Of a stretch of DNA of 56,304 nt, positions 8,801 to 15,899 are shown one piece after another. The DNA is from an uncultured Acidimicrobiales bacterium (lineage in GTDB: Bacteria > Actinomycetota > Acidimicrobiia > Acidimicrobiales > SHLQ01), in assembly GCA_938084885.1 (NCBI GenBank), contig CALKGG010000029.1, forward strand, positions 1 to 56,304. Direction: 5' to 3'. Made by a program: the position numbers and the translations under genes. Each line of letters starts with the position of its first letter. Position 1 is the stretch's first letter. The notes below the pieces were generated by a model, which did not search any database, was not told the origin of the DNA, and was given only the letters and a program-made list of their open reading frames with translations.

Positions 8801-9773
8801 TGGCCTCGCCGAGGCGCTCGGCGAGTTCTGCTGCGCGGCCGACGTGGGTTTCTTCTAGCGATTGGGTGGTCTCGGTGAGCGACTCGGTGGCTTCAGCAAT
8901 GGATTGGGTTGTTGCATCCATTGTCTGCGCGCGGTCTTGCAAATACTGAATGGTTGCAGCGATGTCGTCGTGAACGTCGCTGTGTTCGCTGATCCGTTCG
9001 GCGAGGCTCTCGATTCGGGCTTTGGTGCTTTCGATTTCGCTGGACGTGGCCTCGACCCGCTCTTCGGTGTCGGAGATGCGCACGTCGTGCGCGTCCATCT
9101 TGACTGCGACCTCTTCGAGCGCACGGGCGAGTTCGGCGTTGACTGAATCGGTCGCCTCGTCGATGCGATTGTTGAGCTCAGAAACCGAGAGTTCGACACT
9201 TCCGATCTTTGCGGCGAAGTCCTCCATCTTGGAGGCAAAGGTTTCGAAGCCTTCTTGGTAGTTGGTGTGTGCAGTGTGGTTTGCGTCGCGTTCGTGGTCG
9301 ATCACCGAGGCGAGGTCGCCAACGCGGGTGAATGCCTCTTCGAGATAGCTCGAGAGTTCGTGGAGTTCGGTTGTTTGGGCTGCCTGTGCTGTTTCGACGA
9401 CGTCCATCCGGGTGTCGACCGATGTCGACATGGAGAGCATGTTGGTCGCAGCGCTTTCTTCGGCTTGGGTGATGAGCGAGGAGAAGTAGTCGAATCGGGT
9501 GCTGGTCCCTTTGAGCGTCTTGTCGATTGTGTCGAGGCGCGCGACGAGATCTTCGGGGACCTCCCCTTGACTGTCGAACAGGTGTTGCTCGAGCGACGTC
9601 ATTCGAGTTCGCATGAGCTCGATCTGCGCTGCCAGTTCAAGGATGCGTCCATCGGAGTTCGCCCGCTGGGTGTCGAGCATGATCGACCGCGCCTGGGTGC
9701 GTGCGAGCGTTAGGTCTGCCGAGAGTTCCGGCCAGCTAGCTCCTGCGACTTCAGATGCCATTTCATTGTCCAT
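5862..9773 (-). CDS. Giant soluble coiled-coil protein, 1303 aa, with 28-residue Trp repeats
   Basis: The sequence is almost wholly alpha-helical heptad repeat, rich in Glu, Asp, Gln, Ala, Thr and Arg, with very few prolines and no signal peptide or membrane segment. The middle third carries a recurring unit of the form (V/L)N(D/G/E)W-x4-(D/E)xR: LNGWSATLDER, VNEWSITVDER, VNGWVAAVDER, VNDWVTELDGR, LNDWSAELDGR and VNDWANNVENR. Adjacent copies are spaced exactly 28 residues (four heptads) in two places. The protein resembles cytoskeletal or scaffold coiled coils of actinobacteria such as Scy or FilP in composition, but I cannot claim homology. Two starts five codons apart have weak ribosome binding sites. 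A structural or cell-pole role is inference. Confidence 0.7.
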   Translation of the reverse strand: MDNEMASEVAGASWPELSADLTLARTQARSIMLDTQRANSDGRILELAAQIELMRTRMTSLEQHLFDSQGEVPEDLVARLDTIDKTLKGTSTRFDYFSSLITQAEESAATNMLSMSTSVDTRMDVVETAQAAQTTELHELSSYLEEAFTRVGDLASVIDHERDANHTAHTNYQEGFETFASKMEDFAAKIGSVELSVSELNNRIDEATDSVNAELARALEEVAVKMDAHDVRISDTEERVEATSSEIESTKARIESLAERISEHSDVHDDIAATIQYLQDRAQTMDATTQSIAEATESLTETTQSLEETHVGRAAELAERLGEANERLDDGLNDIAALRSELAEKPAAVAVEHLDALEEKVDAHAVEQAALLDDLQAAHESTNGRIDEHNAVLDSHSDVLETHSAILEATTQLLSDHNDIAGRNADAIAELAEDGSAQTQAIEEAKRNADDARHASRRVGEEIDQTHEHIEQLRERIDGQDDTLDGFADRLSTTEKLALRAVSAAKEPAAPTVANIEEHTDPLHARIDETHTRINETHARIDDTYSRLDAIDDRDADSSELAERMSNLEPAIDSHDERLDALNGWSATLDERVAAVEQHGELTDAKMDAVNEWSITVDERIADIENQEHDHVGPAELEERDQRIDATANELGEVAQRVQATEADLDNTHRRVTSALEQLDAATADLGSTREQLDVVDERSQLLDQRTSALEDLSESTRSTLEELANRTPEPPSTETAESTQVQLDIVNENISSTQEQLNSTNQRFAAAEDQLNATTERVSSTIEQLETVNGWVAAVDERADGIEGRTHALESETKEIAQRTTGLEERANETEARIAELATHQSNNDQESNVSSSQFHGLHERLETLSPQLETHDQQFEAVNDWVTELDGRVSEIREHREFTDEQFSALNDWSAELDGRIVEGSTRADEIDELLLATNEQIQSAEEQIEATNQRVATNQQHIIEAHERTSTLDSKLTELHNLHTALQGQLHATDGRSAELDAAISEIHGRETETHEQIEAVNDWANNVENRHVDMANRLDEAQSALAEMGEGLAFLIDKGQQDAGLSGQVQALAAATEHLQSQINDQAIAHDPAAVHARVEAAERSIQETQSSIQTWFQNLEHSGDLANNELRDFMVFRIDTAEDRIDRRLADIEASGAGGQRLDAIERAVGEADERARDAYAFSENLRLLQTDLVQAIQAEIAAQADRVQRHEQILMNNGAPAGAAVSLGADASGRVDTIETKVNEATQHILHLSELQRRHTSVESELAQSLGQNQQIVDSLRGDLELALKRIGELESQLGRS

Positions 9774-10089
9774 AACGTTTCACAATCACTTGACGTAAAA
9801 TTCCCGCTGTGCCCCATCGGTTCGTCGAACGCAGATGTGAGACGCGACGGGCCGATCCACTCGCCGAACGTGAACGTCGAAGATATTCGAGCGATTCTCG
9901 AAGAAATTTGAACCCGGATATCCGACGGGTTTCCACGCGGGGTGAACCAAAAGGTCGTGAATCCTGCGTAACGCAGCACCTCGGTGTGACGGCGCCGCGA
10001 AAGTTCGGTCACGATGCGCCCCGAAGTGGCCGTTTGGCCACATACAGCGATATTGCGCGGACTTGGCATTCGCCGTCAGGCTTACCTTC
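9774..10089. other. 316-bp divergent intergenic region with several short palindromes
   Basis: The region between the coiled-coil gene and the DUF2510 gene contains no credible coding frame. It holds the 10-bp palindrome CGGATATCCG (9915-9924), CTGCGT-A-ACGCAG (9964-9976) and GTGGCC-GTTT-GGCCAC (10026-10041). It must contain both divergent promoters, but no convincing -35/-10 pair could be picked. Confidence 0.4.
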
Positions 10090-10818
10090 ATGCTTTCTGA
10101 ACTCGCACTCGTTGACTGGGTAGCACTGCTTATCGCTCTCGTACTGCTCGGTGTCGCCGGAATTGCCTCGTACCTCTCCTACGGCGCATCCAACCACGCC
10201 ATGGCCGAGTCGTTGGGAACGAACGAACCACTGGCAAACGAACCACGGCAGTACACGCCTAGCCATGCGCAGTCGATCCGAGACGACGGATCGACCTCGC
10301 AGGTTTCGAGGCCAGCGCACGCAGCGCCGCAACCGTCAGCCGCCGAACCTGCGGGTCCACTCAATGTCCCACCTCCTCCGATCCTCACACGGTCAAGTGC
10401 GCCCGAGGACATCGGCGAAATCGACACGCTCACCGAGATCGACCTCACCGGCTCACGCCACCAAACCGACGCTGAAAGTACCGAGCACACAAGCCAGGAC
10501 GAGGACCACGAAGCCGAGAGCATCGCGGACCGAGCTGCTCGGCTACGCAACCGCCCCATTTCTGAGCCAGAGGCGAACATGGCGGCGAGCCTGCCGCTTC
10601 CAATCGTTGCGGTTGTCGACGAAGAGGCAACCGAGCTCGTGTTTGCCAACGCGACAAACAAACTCAGCGTTGGCATGGAAAACGCCGAGGGCTTCAAAAA
10701 GCGAGCACCGGGGTTCTTCTCGGACCCGATTGGACGCCACGAACTTCGCTACTGGAACGGCAGCAGCTGGACCGAGTATGTGAAAGAAGGCGGCGATCGT
10801 TTCATCGATCCGCTCTAG
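10090..10818 (+). CDS. Membrane-anchored DUF2510 protein
   Basis: This 242-residue protein begins with an N-terminal transmembrane helix (LVDWVALLIALVLLGVAGIA, about residues 6-25). A long, acidic, Pro/Ser/Thr-rich disordered region follows to about residue 190. The C-terminal DUF2510 module reads PGFFSDPIGRHELRYWNGSSW, matching the family signature PGWYxDPxGxxxLRYWDGxxWT. DUF2510 occurs widely in actinobacterial membrane proteins and has no known biochemical role. An upstream in-frame start at 10063 would add nine residues, but the ATG directly before the membrane helix is preferred. It is divergent from the coiled-coil gene. Confidence 0.75.
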   Translation: MLSELALVDWVALLIALVLLGVAGIASYLSYGASNHAMAESLGTNEPLANEPRQYTPSHAQSIRDDGSTSQVSRPAHAAPQPSAAEPAGPLNVPPPPILTRSSAPEDIGEIDTLTEIDLTGSRHQTDAESTEHTSQDEDHEAESIADRAARLRNRPISEPEANMAASLPLPIVAVVDEEATELVFANATNKLSVGMENAEGFKKRAPGFFSDPIGRHELRYWNGSSWTEYVKEGGDRFIDPL

Positions 10819-10843
10819 CACCTATCGCTACCGACGTCGCGCC

Positions 10844-11236
10844 CTAATTGCTGGGGCCGTCGAGTCGAGAACTTTCAAACTTGGCCCGGTCGATCGCGTC
10901 GACGATTCGCTCTTGGGTTTCGAGCTCGAGCTGAATAAACGACAGGCCGATGCGCTGAAACGGACCATCCGGCCGAGAGTTACGAATCTCGGCGAAGCAC
11001 GGGCGACCGTCAATAAAGACGCGAAAACGCTTTCCGACCTTGAACGCACTGTTTGGTTGCACATGGCATGCAGCGCCGCCGATTGCGAGATCGACGGGTT
11101 GGGCCTTCACGAGTTGTCGGCCGACGAAGGGGCCTTTGCGGATTTCGATCTCCACCGGCAATTGAATCGTGTAGCGATAGTTCTCGCGCGACGGCGGTTC
11201 TTCAGGCTCGTCGGGCTTTCGCAGCATCCATTTCAT
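10844..11236 (-). CDS. PilZ-like domain protein
   Basis: This is a 130-residue protein whose core resembles PilZ, the cyclic-di-GMP binding beta barrel. RENYR (about residues 18-22) matches the RxxxR motif. PVDLAIGGAAC, about 35-40 residues later, sits where the (D/N)xSxxG motif is expected, but alanine replaces the serine, so nucleotide binding is uncertain. PFQRIGLSFIQLE fits the closing strand. The frame is open further upstream with a basic, proline-rich tail of no family character; the ATG before KWMLRKPDEPEEP is chosen because it leaves a 43-bp gap to the upstream EcsC-like gene, with which it probably forms an operon. Confidence 0.55.
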   Translation of the reverse strand: MKWMLRKPDEPEEPPSRENYRYTIQLPVEIEIRKGPFVGRQLVKAQPVDLAIGGAACHVQPNSAFKVGKRFRVFIDGRPCFAEIRNSRPDGPFQRIGLSFIQLELETQERIVDAIDRAKFESSRLDGPSN

Positions 11237-11279
11237 ATCGGTGAAGTCTTGCTCGAAATTAGCGTTCGAACGTACGGGT

Positions 11280-12128
11280 CTACGACGAGCTCGGCGTCGA
11301 TCCGGGGGGAGGAGGAGGTGGGGTGGCCGCCACACCACCCGACACGTCGATCGCGTCGTGGCCATCTGATGACCACTTCATGTTGGCGACAAATCCTCGG
11401 TCATAGGTGCCGAAAAAGTCGTCGGCTTGGCTCGCGAGCTCTCGCAACATCATGTAGTTCGCCGAACCGCCGACGGCCGCTCCAATTCCGAACGGCAGCA
11501 GCCGGCCCAGGGTGGCAGCACCCTTTCGAGCGCCCCACTTTTGCAGGATCTGGGCCACGAGTGCCTGGTTGATTCGCCGGAGTGCATCGACGGTCGCAAC
11601 TTGGCCAGCCCCTCCACCAATTGCTTCGCTCGCAAGCTCAAGTGCGTGGTTCTCGCCGAGTTTGAGACCAATATCTCGTGCAAGCGTCGTGAACTCCTCA
11701 GCCGCGTCATCGCCAAAGGCGAGTACGGCGAGCACCCATGCGCGTCGTTCTTCAGCGGACGCGTCGGTGTGGCCGTGGGCCGCGCCGATGGCCATCACCA
11801 TGTCGGTGACCTGTAGCGCTACCACCCCAAGTTCGGCGACGATCGCGCCGACAGCAGCGCTCGTTCCGACCCCAGGTGCAGCCGCCGTTGCGCCAGCAGC
11901 CGCGCCGAGCACGGTCATGCGGCGCTTCACGGGTGCGGCAATGAGTCGGGTCTTTACGTCGGCCGATGCTCCAGGCGCGGTGCGCTCTGCAGTCTCGAGC
12001 GCGTGATCCCATCGGCTTTCGACCGCGCGGTCGATTCCCTCTATCAATGCCTTGCCCGCCGCGTCGAGAAGTGGTGTCGGAATTCGTTCCGTTGCCTTCT
12101 TCTCGATGAATTTCCTCGCGATGCCCAT
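11280..12128 (-). CDS. EcsC-family-like protein
   Basis: This protein of about 282 residues resembles the EcsC family: an N-terminal helical region, a Gly/Ala-rich hydrophobic stretch ([27 protein letters not shown] in the mature protein, about residues 72-98) and a conserved C-terminal [20 protein letters not shown] region. EcsC proteins are peripheral or membrane-associated and of unknown activity; some lie beside ABC transporters, but none is present here. The C-terminus ends in a proline and serine tail. Starts at 12146 and 12128 are both possible; the second has GGAG close upstream. It is divergent from the sigma factor gene. Confidence 0.6.
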   Translation of the reverse strand: MGIARKFIEKKATERIPTPLLDAAGKALIEGIDRAVESRWDHALETAERTAPGASADVKTRLIAAPVKRRMTVLGAAAGATAAAPGVGTSAAVGAIVAELGVVALQVTDMVMAIGAAHGHTDASAEERRAWVLAVLAFGDDAAEEFTTLARDIGLKLGENHALELASEAIGGGAGQVATVDALRRINQALVAQILQKWGARKGAATLGRLLPFGIGAAVGGSANYMMLRELASQADDFFGTYDRGFVANMKWSSDGHDAIDVSGGVAATPPPPPPGSTPSSS

Positions 12129-12251
12129 AGCTCCAGTGTGGTCCATTGTGAGCAAACATCAACCGACCCCCGTCCCATGGCGGGGTTGGCCCGTGGTCGC
12201 TTGCGGCAGGTTCGTTTGTTTCGCCCGCGAAGCTCTAAGATCGCGAGGTAT

Positions 12252-12914
12252 ATGGCAGACCCGTCAACTTTCGCAGAGCAGGCCATGCCGCTCATGGACC
12301 AGCTGTACTCCGCTGCTATGCGAATGACCCGCAATCCAAGCGACGCCGAAGACCTCGTGCAAGAGACGTATATGAAGGCCTATCGAGGCTTCGAGCGGTT
12401 TCAGGACGGCACGAATCTCAAGGCGTGGATGTATCGCATCCTCACGAACAGCTACATCAACCGCTATCGCCAGAAACAACGCCGACCTGACGAATCTGAC
12501 ATTGCAGACGTCGAAGACATGTACTTGTACCGTCGGCTTGGAGGCGAGAACTCTGACATTGGGTCAAGTGCTGAAGACGCGTTCCTCAACACCGTCACCG
12601 ATACGACGGTGAAAGCAGCGATCGAGGCGCTGCCCGAGAACTTCCGAATTGCGGTGCTGCTCGCCGATGTTGAGGGCTTTGCGTACAAGGAGATCGCCGA
12701 GATCCTCGATATTCCAATCGGTACCGTGATGAGTCGGATCCATCGAGGGCGCAAGGCCTTGGAGAAGCACCTTCACGATTTTGCTTCGGAAAGAAATTTG
12801 TTGCCCGACGAAGAAATCGGGAATGAAGCCGCAGAAGGTGCTGTTGGCGACACTGCGGGCACCTCAGCGAGTGAATCCACGAACGACAACTCTCAAACGG
12901 AGATTGCGACATGA
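12252..12914 (+). CDS. sigR: ECF RNA polymerase sigma factor, SigR/SigH type
   Basis: This 220-residue sigma factor of the ECF group directs RNA polymerase to stress promoters. Region 2 runs from about residue 12 to 80 ([40 protein letters not shown]). Region 4 spans about 115-175 ([40 protein letters not shown]). Both are typical of the SigR/SigH oxidative-stress class. The C-terminus has about 40 extra acidic, low-complexity residues. GAGG lies five bases before the ATG; the frame is open upstream, but that part overlaps the divergent gene and has no sigma features. The stop overlaps the anti-sigma start by four bases (ATGA), so the two are translationally coupled. No GGAAT/GTT SigR promoter was found upstream. 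Confidence 0.85.
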   Translation: MADPSTFAEQAMPLMDQLYSAAMRMTRNPSDAEDLVQETYMKAYRGFERFQDGTNLKAWMYRILTNSYINRYRQKQRRPDESDIADVEDMYLYRRLGGENSDIGSSAEDAFLNTVTDTTVKAAIEALPENFRIAVLLADVEGFAYKEIAEILDIPIGTVMSRIHRGRKALEKHLHDFASERNLLPDEEIGNEAAEGAVGDTAGTSASESTNDNSQTEIAT

Positions 12915-13288
12915 GCACCGATCCGAACAGTCAGCCAAGCCAAGACGATGTCTTTGCAGCTTCGCCGCCTTTTGCGAGTGCGGGCGACGGATTTGTTGCG
13001 GTCGACGCGTTCCATCCCGATGGTCCGCAGGTGGTCTCCCATTTCGGCGGCCAGGCAGCCACGACCGCAACATGCCTCGATGTGCATCGCAGCCTCGGTG
13101 TGTACCTCGACGGCGAGTTGGGGCCAGCGCAGTCAGCAGCGGTCCAACAGCACCTCGGCACATGCGGGTCGTGCCAAACCGCCCAAGCCTTCCAGATGCA
13201 ATTCCGGTCGACGCTCGCGGCCAAGGCACTCGATCCAATGCCCGACGATGTGCGGGCTCGAATCACCAAAGCCCTGGGATTCGAATAG
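12911..13288 (+). CDS. rsrA: Zinc-binding anti-sigma factor, RsrA type
   Basis: The 125-residue protein has a disordered N-terminal half of about 55 residues. The C-terminal half is a ZAS domain: Cys at [18 protein letters not shown] and then HLGTCGSC, giving the HxxxCxxC zinc motif plus the upstream Cys seen in redox-sensing RsrA. Members hold their sigma factor under reducing conditions and release it when the cysteines form a disulphide. The four-base overlap with the sigma gene fits a cognate pair. The 55-residue N-terminal extension is longer than usual for this family and of unknown role. Confidence 0.8.
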   Translation: MSTDPNSQPSQDDVFAASPPFASAGDGFVAVDAFHPDGPQVVSHFGGQAATTATCLDVHRSLGVYLDGELGPAQSAAVQQHLGTCGSCQTAQAFQMQFRSTLAAKALDPMPDDVRARITKALGFE

Positions 13289-13302
13289 CGAGTCGACCTG
13301 TG

Positions 13303-13323
13303 GGGTGGTCCTTGCGGCCACCC
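13303..13323 (+). terminator. Hairpin after the sigma/anti-sigma operon
   Basis: GGGTGGTC and GGCCACCC form an eight-pair stem (one G-U) with loop CTTGC, 14 bases after the anti-sigma stop. No T-run follows on the plus strand, so intrinsic termination is not assured. Confidence 0.35.
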
Positions 13324-13333
13324 GGTCAAAAAT

Positions 13334-13347
13334 TGAACGATCGTTCA
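13334..13347. promoter_or_regulatory. Perfect 14-bp palindrome TGAACGATCGTTCA, probable operator
   Basis: A perfect palindrome lies about 100 bp before the oxidoreductase operon. Its form, TGAAC-N4-GTTCA, is like operators bound by TetR-family dimers. No regulator gene is adjacent in the window. Confidence 0.5.
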
Positions 13348-13366
13348 GTTCTGGTTGTATTGTGAC

Positions 13367-13388
13367 GAACGTCTACTGTTAGACGTTC
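13367..13388. promoter_or_regulatory. Inverted repeat GAACGTCTA-CTGT-TAGACGTTC, probable second operator
   Basis: Perfect 9-bp arms with a four-base spacer start 19 bp after the first palindrome and share its GAACG/CGTTC half-site. It may be a second operator site or a 5' UTR hairpin, depending on where transcription starts. Confidence 0.5.
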
Positions 13389-13445
13389 TAACGCCCCTCG
13401 CAACGATGCGAGAGCGTTCCCAATCACAAACCGAAGGATGAACAC

Positions 13446-15899
13446 GTGCAAGACCGCGCTCGCGTCGTCATTATTGGCGGAGGTGTGCATGGCGCATCCC
13501 TGCTCTACCACCTCGCACTCGAAGGTTGGACCGACTGCGTCCTGATCGAAAAGGCCGAACTCACCTCCGGCTCGACCTGGCACGCGGCAGGACAGATCAC
13601 CCGATCGGTCGCCGACTACACGACCGCCGCGTTTCATCACTACGCAATCGAACTCTACGAACGCCTCGAACAAGACACCGGTCAAGCAATCTCGTTCCAT
13701 CAGCCCGGCGGTCTTCGCGTGGCCTACACCACCGACGAAGTCGAGGCGCTGAAGACACAGCTCGGCATTGGCAAGTACCTCGATTACCCAATCGAACTCA
13801 TTGGCCCAGATGAAGCCAAGAAGTACAACCCCTACTACGACTTCACCGACGTGTTGGCCGCTATCTGGACCGAGGGCGAAGGCCACGTCGATCCGAGCGG
13901 CGTCACCATGGCCTTCGCCAACGGTGCACGCGACAAGGGCTCGACGATTCTTCGCCGCAACCGGGTCACCAATGTCCAACAGCTCGCGAACAGCGAATGG
14001 GAAGTGACCACCGAGAAGGGCACGATTACGTGCGAACACGTCGTTGACGCTGCCGGTTGTTATGGCCACCAGGTCGGCCAACTCTCCGGATTTAGTGTTC
14101 CGCAGGCCAACATTCTCCATCACTACCTCGTCACCGACGAGGTCCAAGAACTGGTCGATGCGCAAAAGAACGACGGCTGGGAGATGCCGGTCATGCGTGA
14201 CAACCGGGTTGCTGGTTACATCCGTCAAGAACAGACCGCTGGCCTCATTGGCATCTACGAACACACCGGCGCCGAATCTATCTGGGACGACGGTGTGCCA
14301 TGGGAAGCCGAGAACCCGCTCTTCCCCGAGGACTACGACAAGATCGCTCCGTGGCTCGAAGAGTCGTTCAGTCGTGTGCCGATCTTTGGCGACGTTGGCA
14401 TCAAGCGCGTCATTCACGGCGCCATCACCCACACCACCGATGCACACATGTTGCTCGGCCCCGCACCAGGTCTGCGCAACTACTGGCTCAACACTGGTTC
14501 GTCTATTGGTCTCGCGTGGGGCCCAGGCGCTGGCCGCGAGCTTGCCCGCTGGATTGTCCACGGTTCGACCGAACTGAGCCTGCGACACTACGACCCTCGA
14601 CGCTTCGGCTGGGCGAACCAAGAGTTCGTCCGTCTCAAGTCGATCGAGGATTACGAGTGGATGTTCCGAGCGCACCCGCCGGGCGAGGAGCGCATGGCGC
14701 ATCGCCCCGTGTGGACCTCCGCGCTCTATGACACCCTCGTCGACAAGCGCGCCATGCACGCCCAGGCATATGGCTGGGAGCAGCCGAAGTGGTTCGTGCC
14801 CGAAGGCCAACCGCTCGAAGATTCACATGGATGGCGTCGGCCAGCGTGGTACGCCGCTGCAAAAGAAGAGAGCCGGGCCGTGCGCGAGCGGGTCGGGATC
14901 ATGGACATGTCGGCGTTCACCAAGTTCGAGGTCTCAGGCCCAGATGCTCACGCCTTCTTGAACAGGCTCACCACCGGCATCGTTCCAACCACGGTCGGCA
15001 AGATCGCGCTCAACTACGTGCTCACGCCTCAGGCCCGTATCGAGACCGAGGTCACCATCACCTGCCTGGCCGAAAACCATTACTACGTGGTGTCGGCTGC
15101 GGTTGGTCACGTCCGCGACCTCGACCACTTCAACCACAACGTCGGGGATGACAATGTCACCATCACCGACGTGACCCGCGAGCGCGGTGCGGTCGCAATC
15201 GCTGGACCAAACGCCCGTGCGCTGATGCAAGCATGCACGTCGGCCGACGTCACGAACGACGGCTTTGGTTTCCTTCGCCAACAAGAGATCGAGGTGTGCG
15301 GCGTTCCCGTGCGTGCGCTTCGAGTGGGCTTCACTGGCTCTCGAGGCTGGGAACTCCACGTCGAGATGGACCGCCTGCTCGAGCTCTACAACGGCCTCTT
15401 CGCCGCGAACGACGAACACATTGGACTCACCGACATTGGTAGCCATGCGCTCAACTCGCTTCGCATGGAAAAGGCCTATCTCAGTCGCTTCGAACTAACC
15501 CACGACATCGGCCCACTTCAAGCCGGCGTTGAACGTTGGGTCAAGCGCGACCGGGGCGACTTCATTGGCCTCGAGGCACTCGATGCGCCACCGACCGGAA
15601 ACGATTGGCGGCTCGTCTACCTCGAGCTCGACCTTGCGCCATATGTCGAGGGCAACCCCGACGGCATTGCCGACTGCCTCGGCGGTGAAGCAGTCATGCA
15701 CGACGGCGACGCGGTGGGCCTCACCACGACTGGTGGCTACGGCTTCACGATCGACAAGAGCCTCGCCTTTGCCTTCGTCAGCGAGAGTGCGTCTGCTGCG
15801 GGAACAGCGCTGACCGTCATGATCCTCGGCGAAGAAGTTCCAGCGACCGTCCTCGACGGGCCAGCATGGGATCCACAGAATGAGGAGCTCCGAGGATGA
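13446..15899 (+). CDS. FAD-dependent oxidoreductase with GcvT-like C-terminus (sarcosine/dimethylglycine dehydrogenase type), copy 1
   Basis: In this 817-residue protein the N-terminal DAO-type FAD domain starts with VVIIGGGVHGAS and carries STWHAAG. His46 there aligns with the covalent-flavin histidine of dimethylglycine and sarcosine dehydrogenases. A central FAO_M-like segment links to a C-terminal GcvT/aminomethyltransferase fold (from about residue 450: VREGVGIMDMSAFTKFEV-like region, YVLTPQARIETEVT, GSRGWELHVE), which in this family passes the one-carbon unit to tetrahydrofolate. The start is GTG with AAGGAT upstream; the ATG seven bases earlier is out of frame. It overlaps the next paralogue by four bases. 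The true substrate (sarcosine, dimethylglycine or another N-methyl amine) cannot be fixed from sequence. Confidence 0.85.
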   Translation: MQDRARVVIIGGGVHGASLLYHLALEGWTDCVLIEKAELTSGSTWHAAGQITRSVADYTTAAFHHYAIELYERLEQDTGQAISFHQPGGLRVAYTTDEVEALKTQLGIGKYLDYPIELIGPDEAKKYNPYYDFTDVLAAIWTEGEGHVDPSGVTMAFANGARDKGSTILRRNRVTNVQQLANSEWEVTTEKGTITCEHVVDAAGCYGHQVGQLSGFSVPQANILHHYLVTDEVQELVDAQKNDGWEMPVMRDNRVAGYIRQEQTAGLIGIYEHTGAESIWDDGVPWEAENPLFPEDYDKIAPWLEESFSRVPIFGDVGIKRVIHGAITHTTDAHMLLGPAPGLRNYWLNTGSSIGLAWGPGAGRELARWIVHGSTELSLRHYDPRRFGWANQEFVRLKSIEDYEWMFRAHPPGEERMAHRPVWTSALYDTLVDKRAMHAQAYGWEQPKWFVPEGQPLEDSHGWRRPAWYAAAKEESRAVRERVGIMDMSAFTKFEVSGPDAHAFLNRLTTGIVPTTVGKIALNYVLTPQARIETEVTITCLAENHYYVVSAAVGHVRDLDHFNHNVGDDNVTITDVTRERGAVAIAGPNARALMQACTSADVTNDGFGFLRQQEIEVCGVPVRALRVGFTGSRGWELHVEMDRLLELYNGLFAANDEHIGLTDIGSHALNSLRMEKAYLSRFELTHDIGPLQAGVERWVKRDRGDFIGLEALDAPPTGNDWRLVYLELDLAPYVEGNPDGIADCLGGEAVMHDGDAVGLTTTGGYGFTIDKSLAFAFVSESASAAGTALTVMILGEEVPATVLDGPAWDPQNEELRG

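Noticed and set aside
12128-12155. Longer N-terminus of the EcsC-like protein
   Set aside because: The upstream starts need a TTG, or an ATG without a ribosome binding site, and add residues with no conservation signal.
12156-12251. SigR-type autoregulated promoter before the sigma gene
   Set aside because: No GGAAT-N18/19-GTT pattern is present; the nearest GGGTTG...GTT pair has the wrong spacing.
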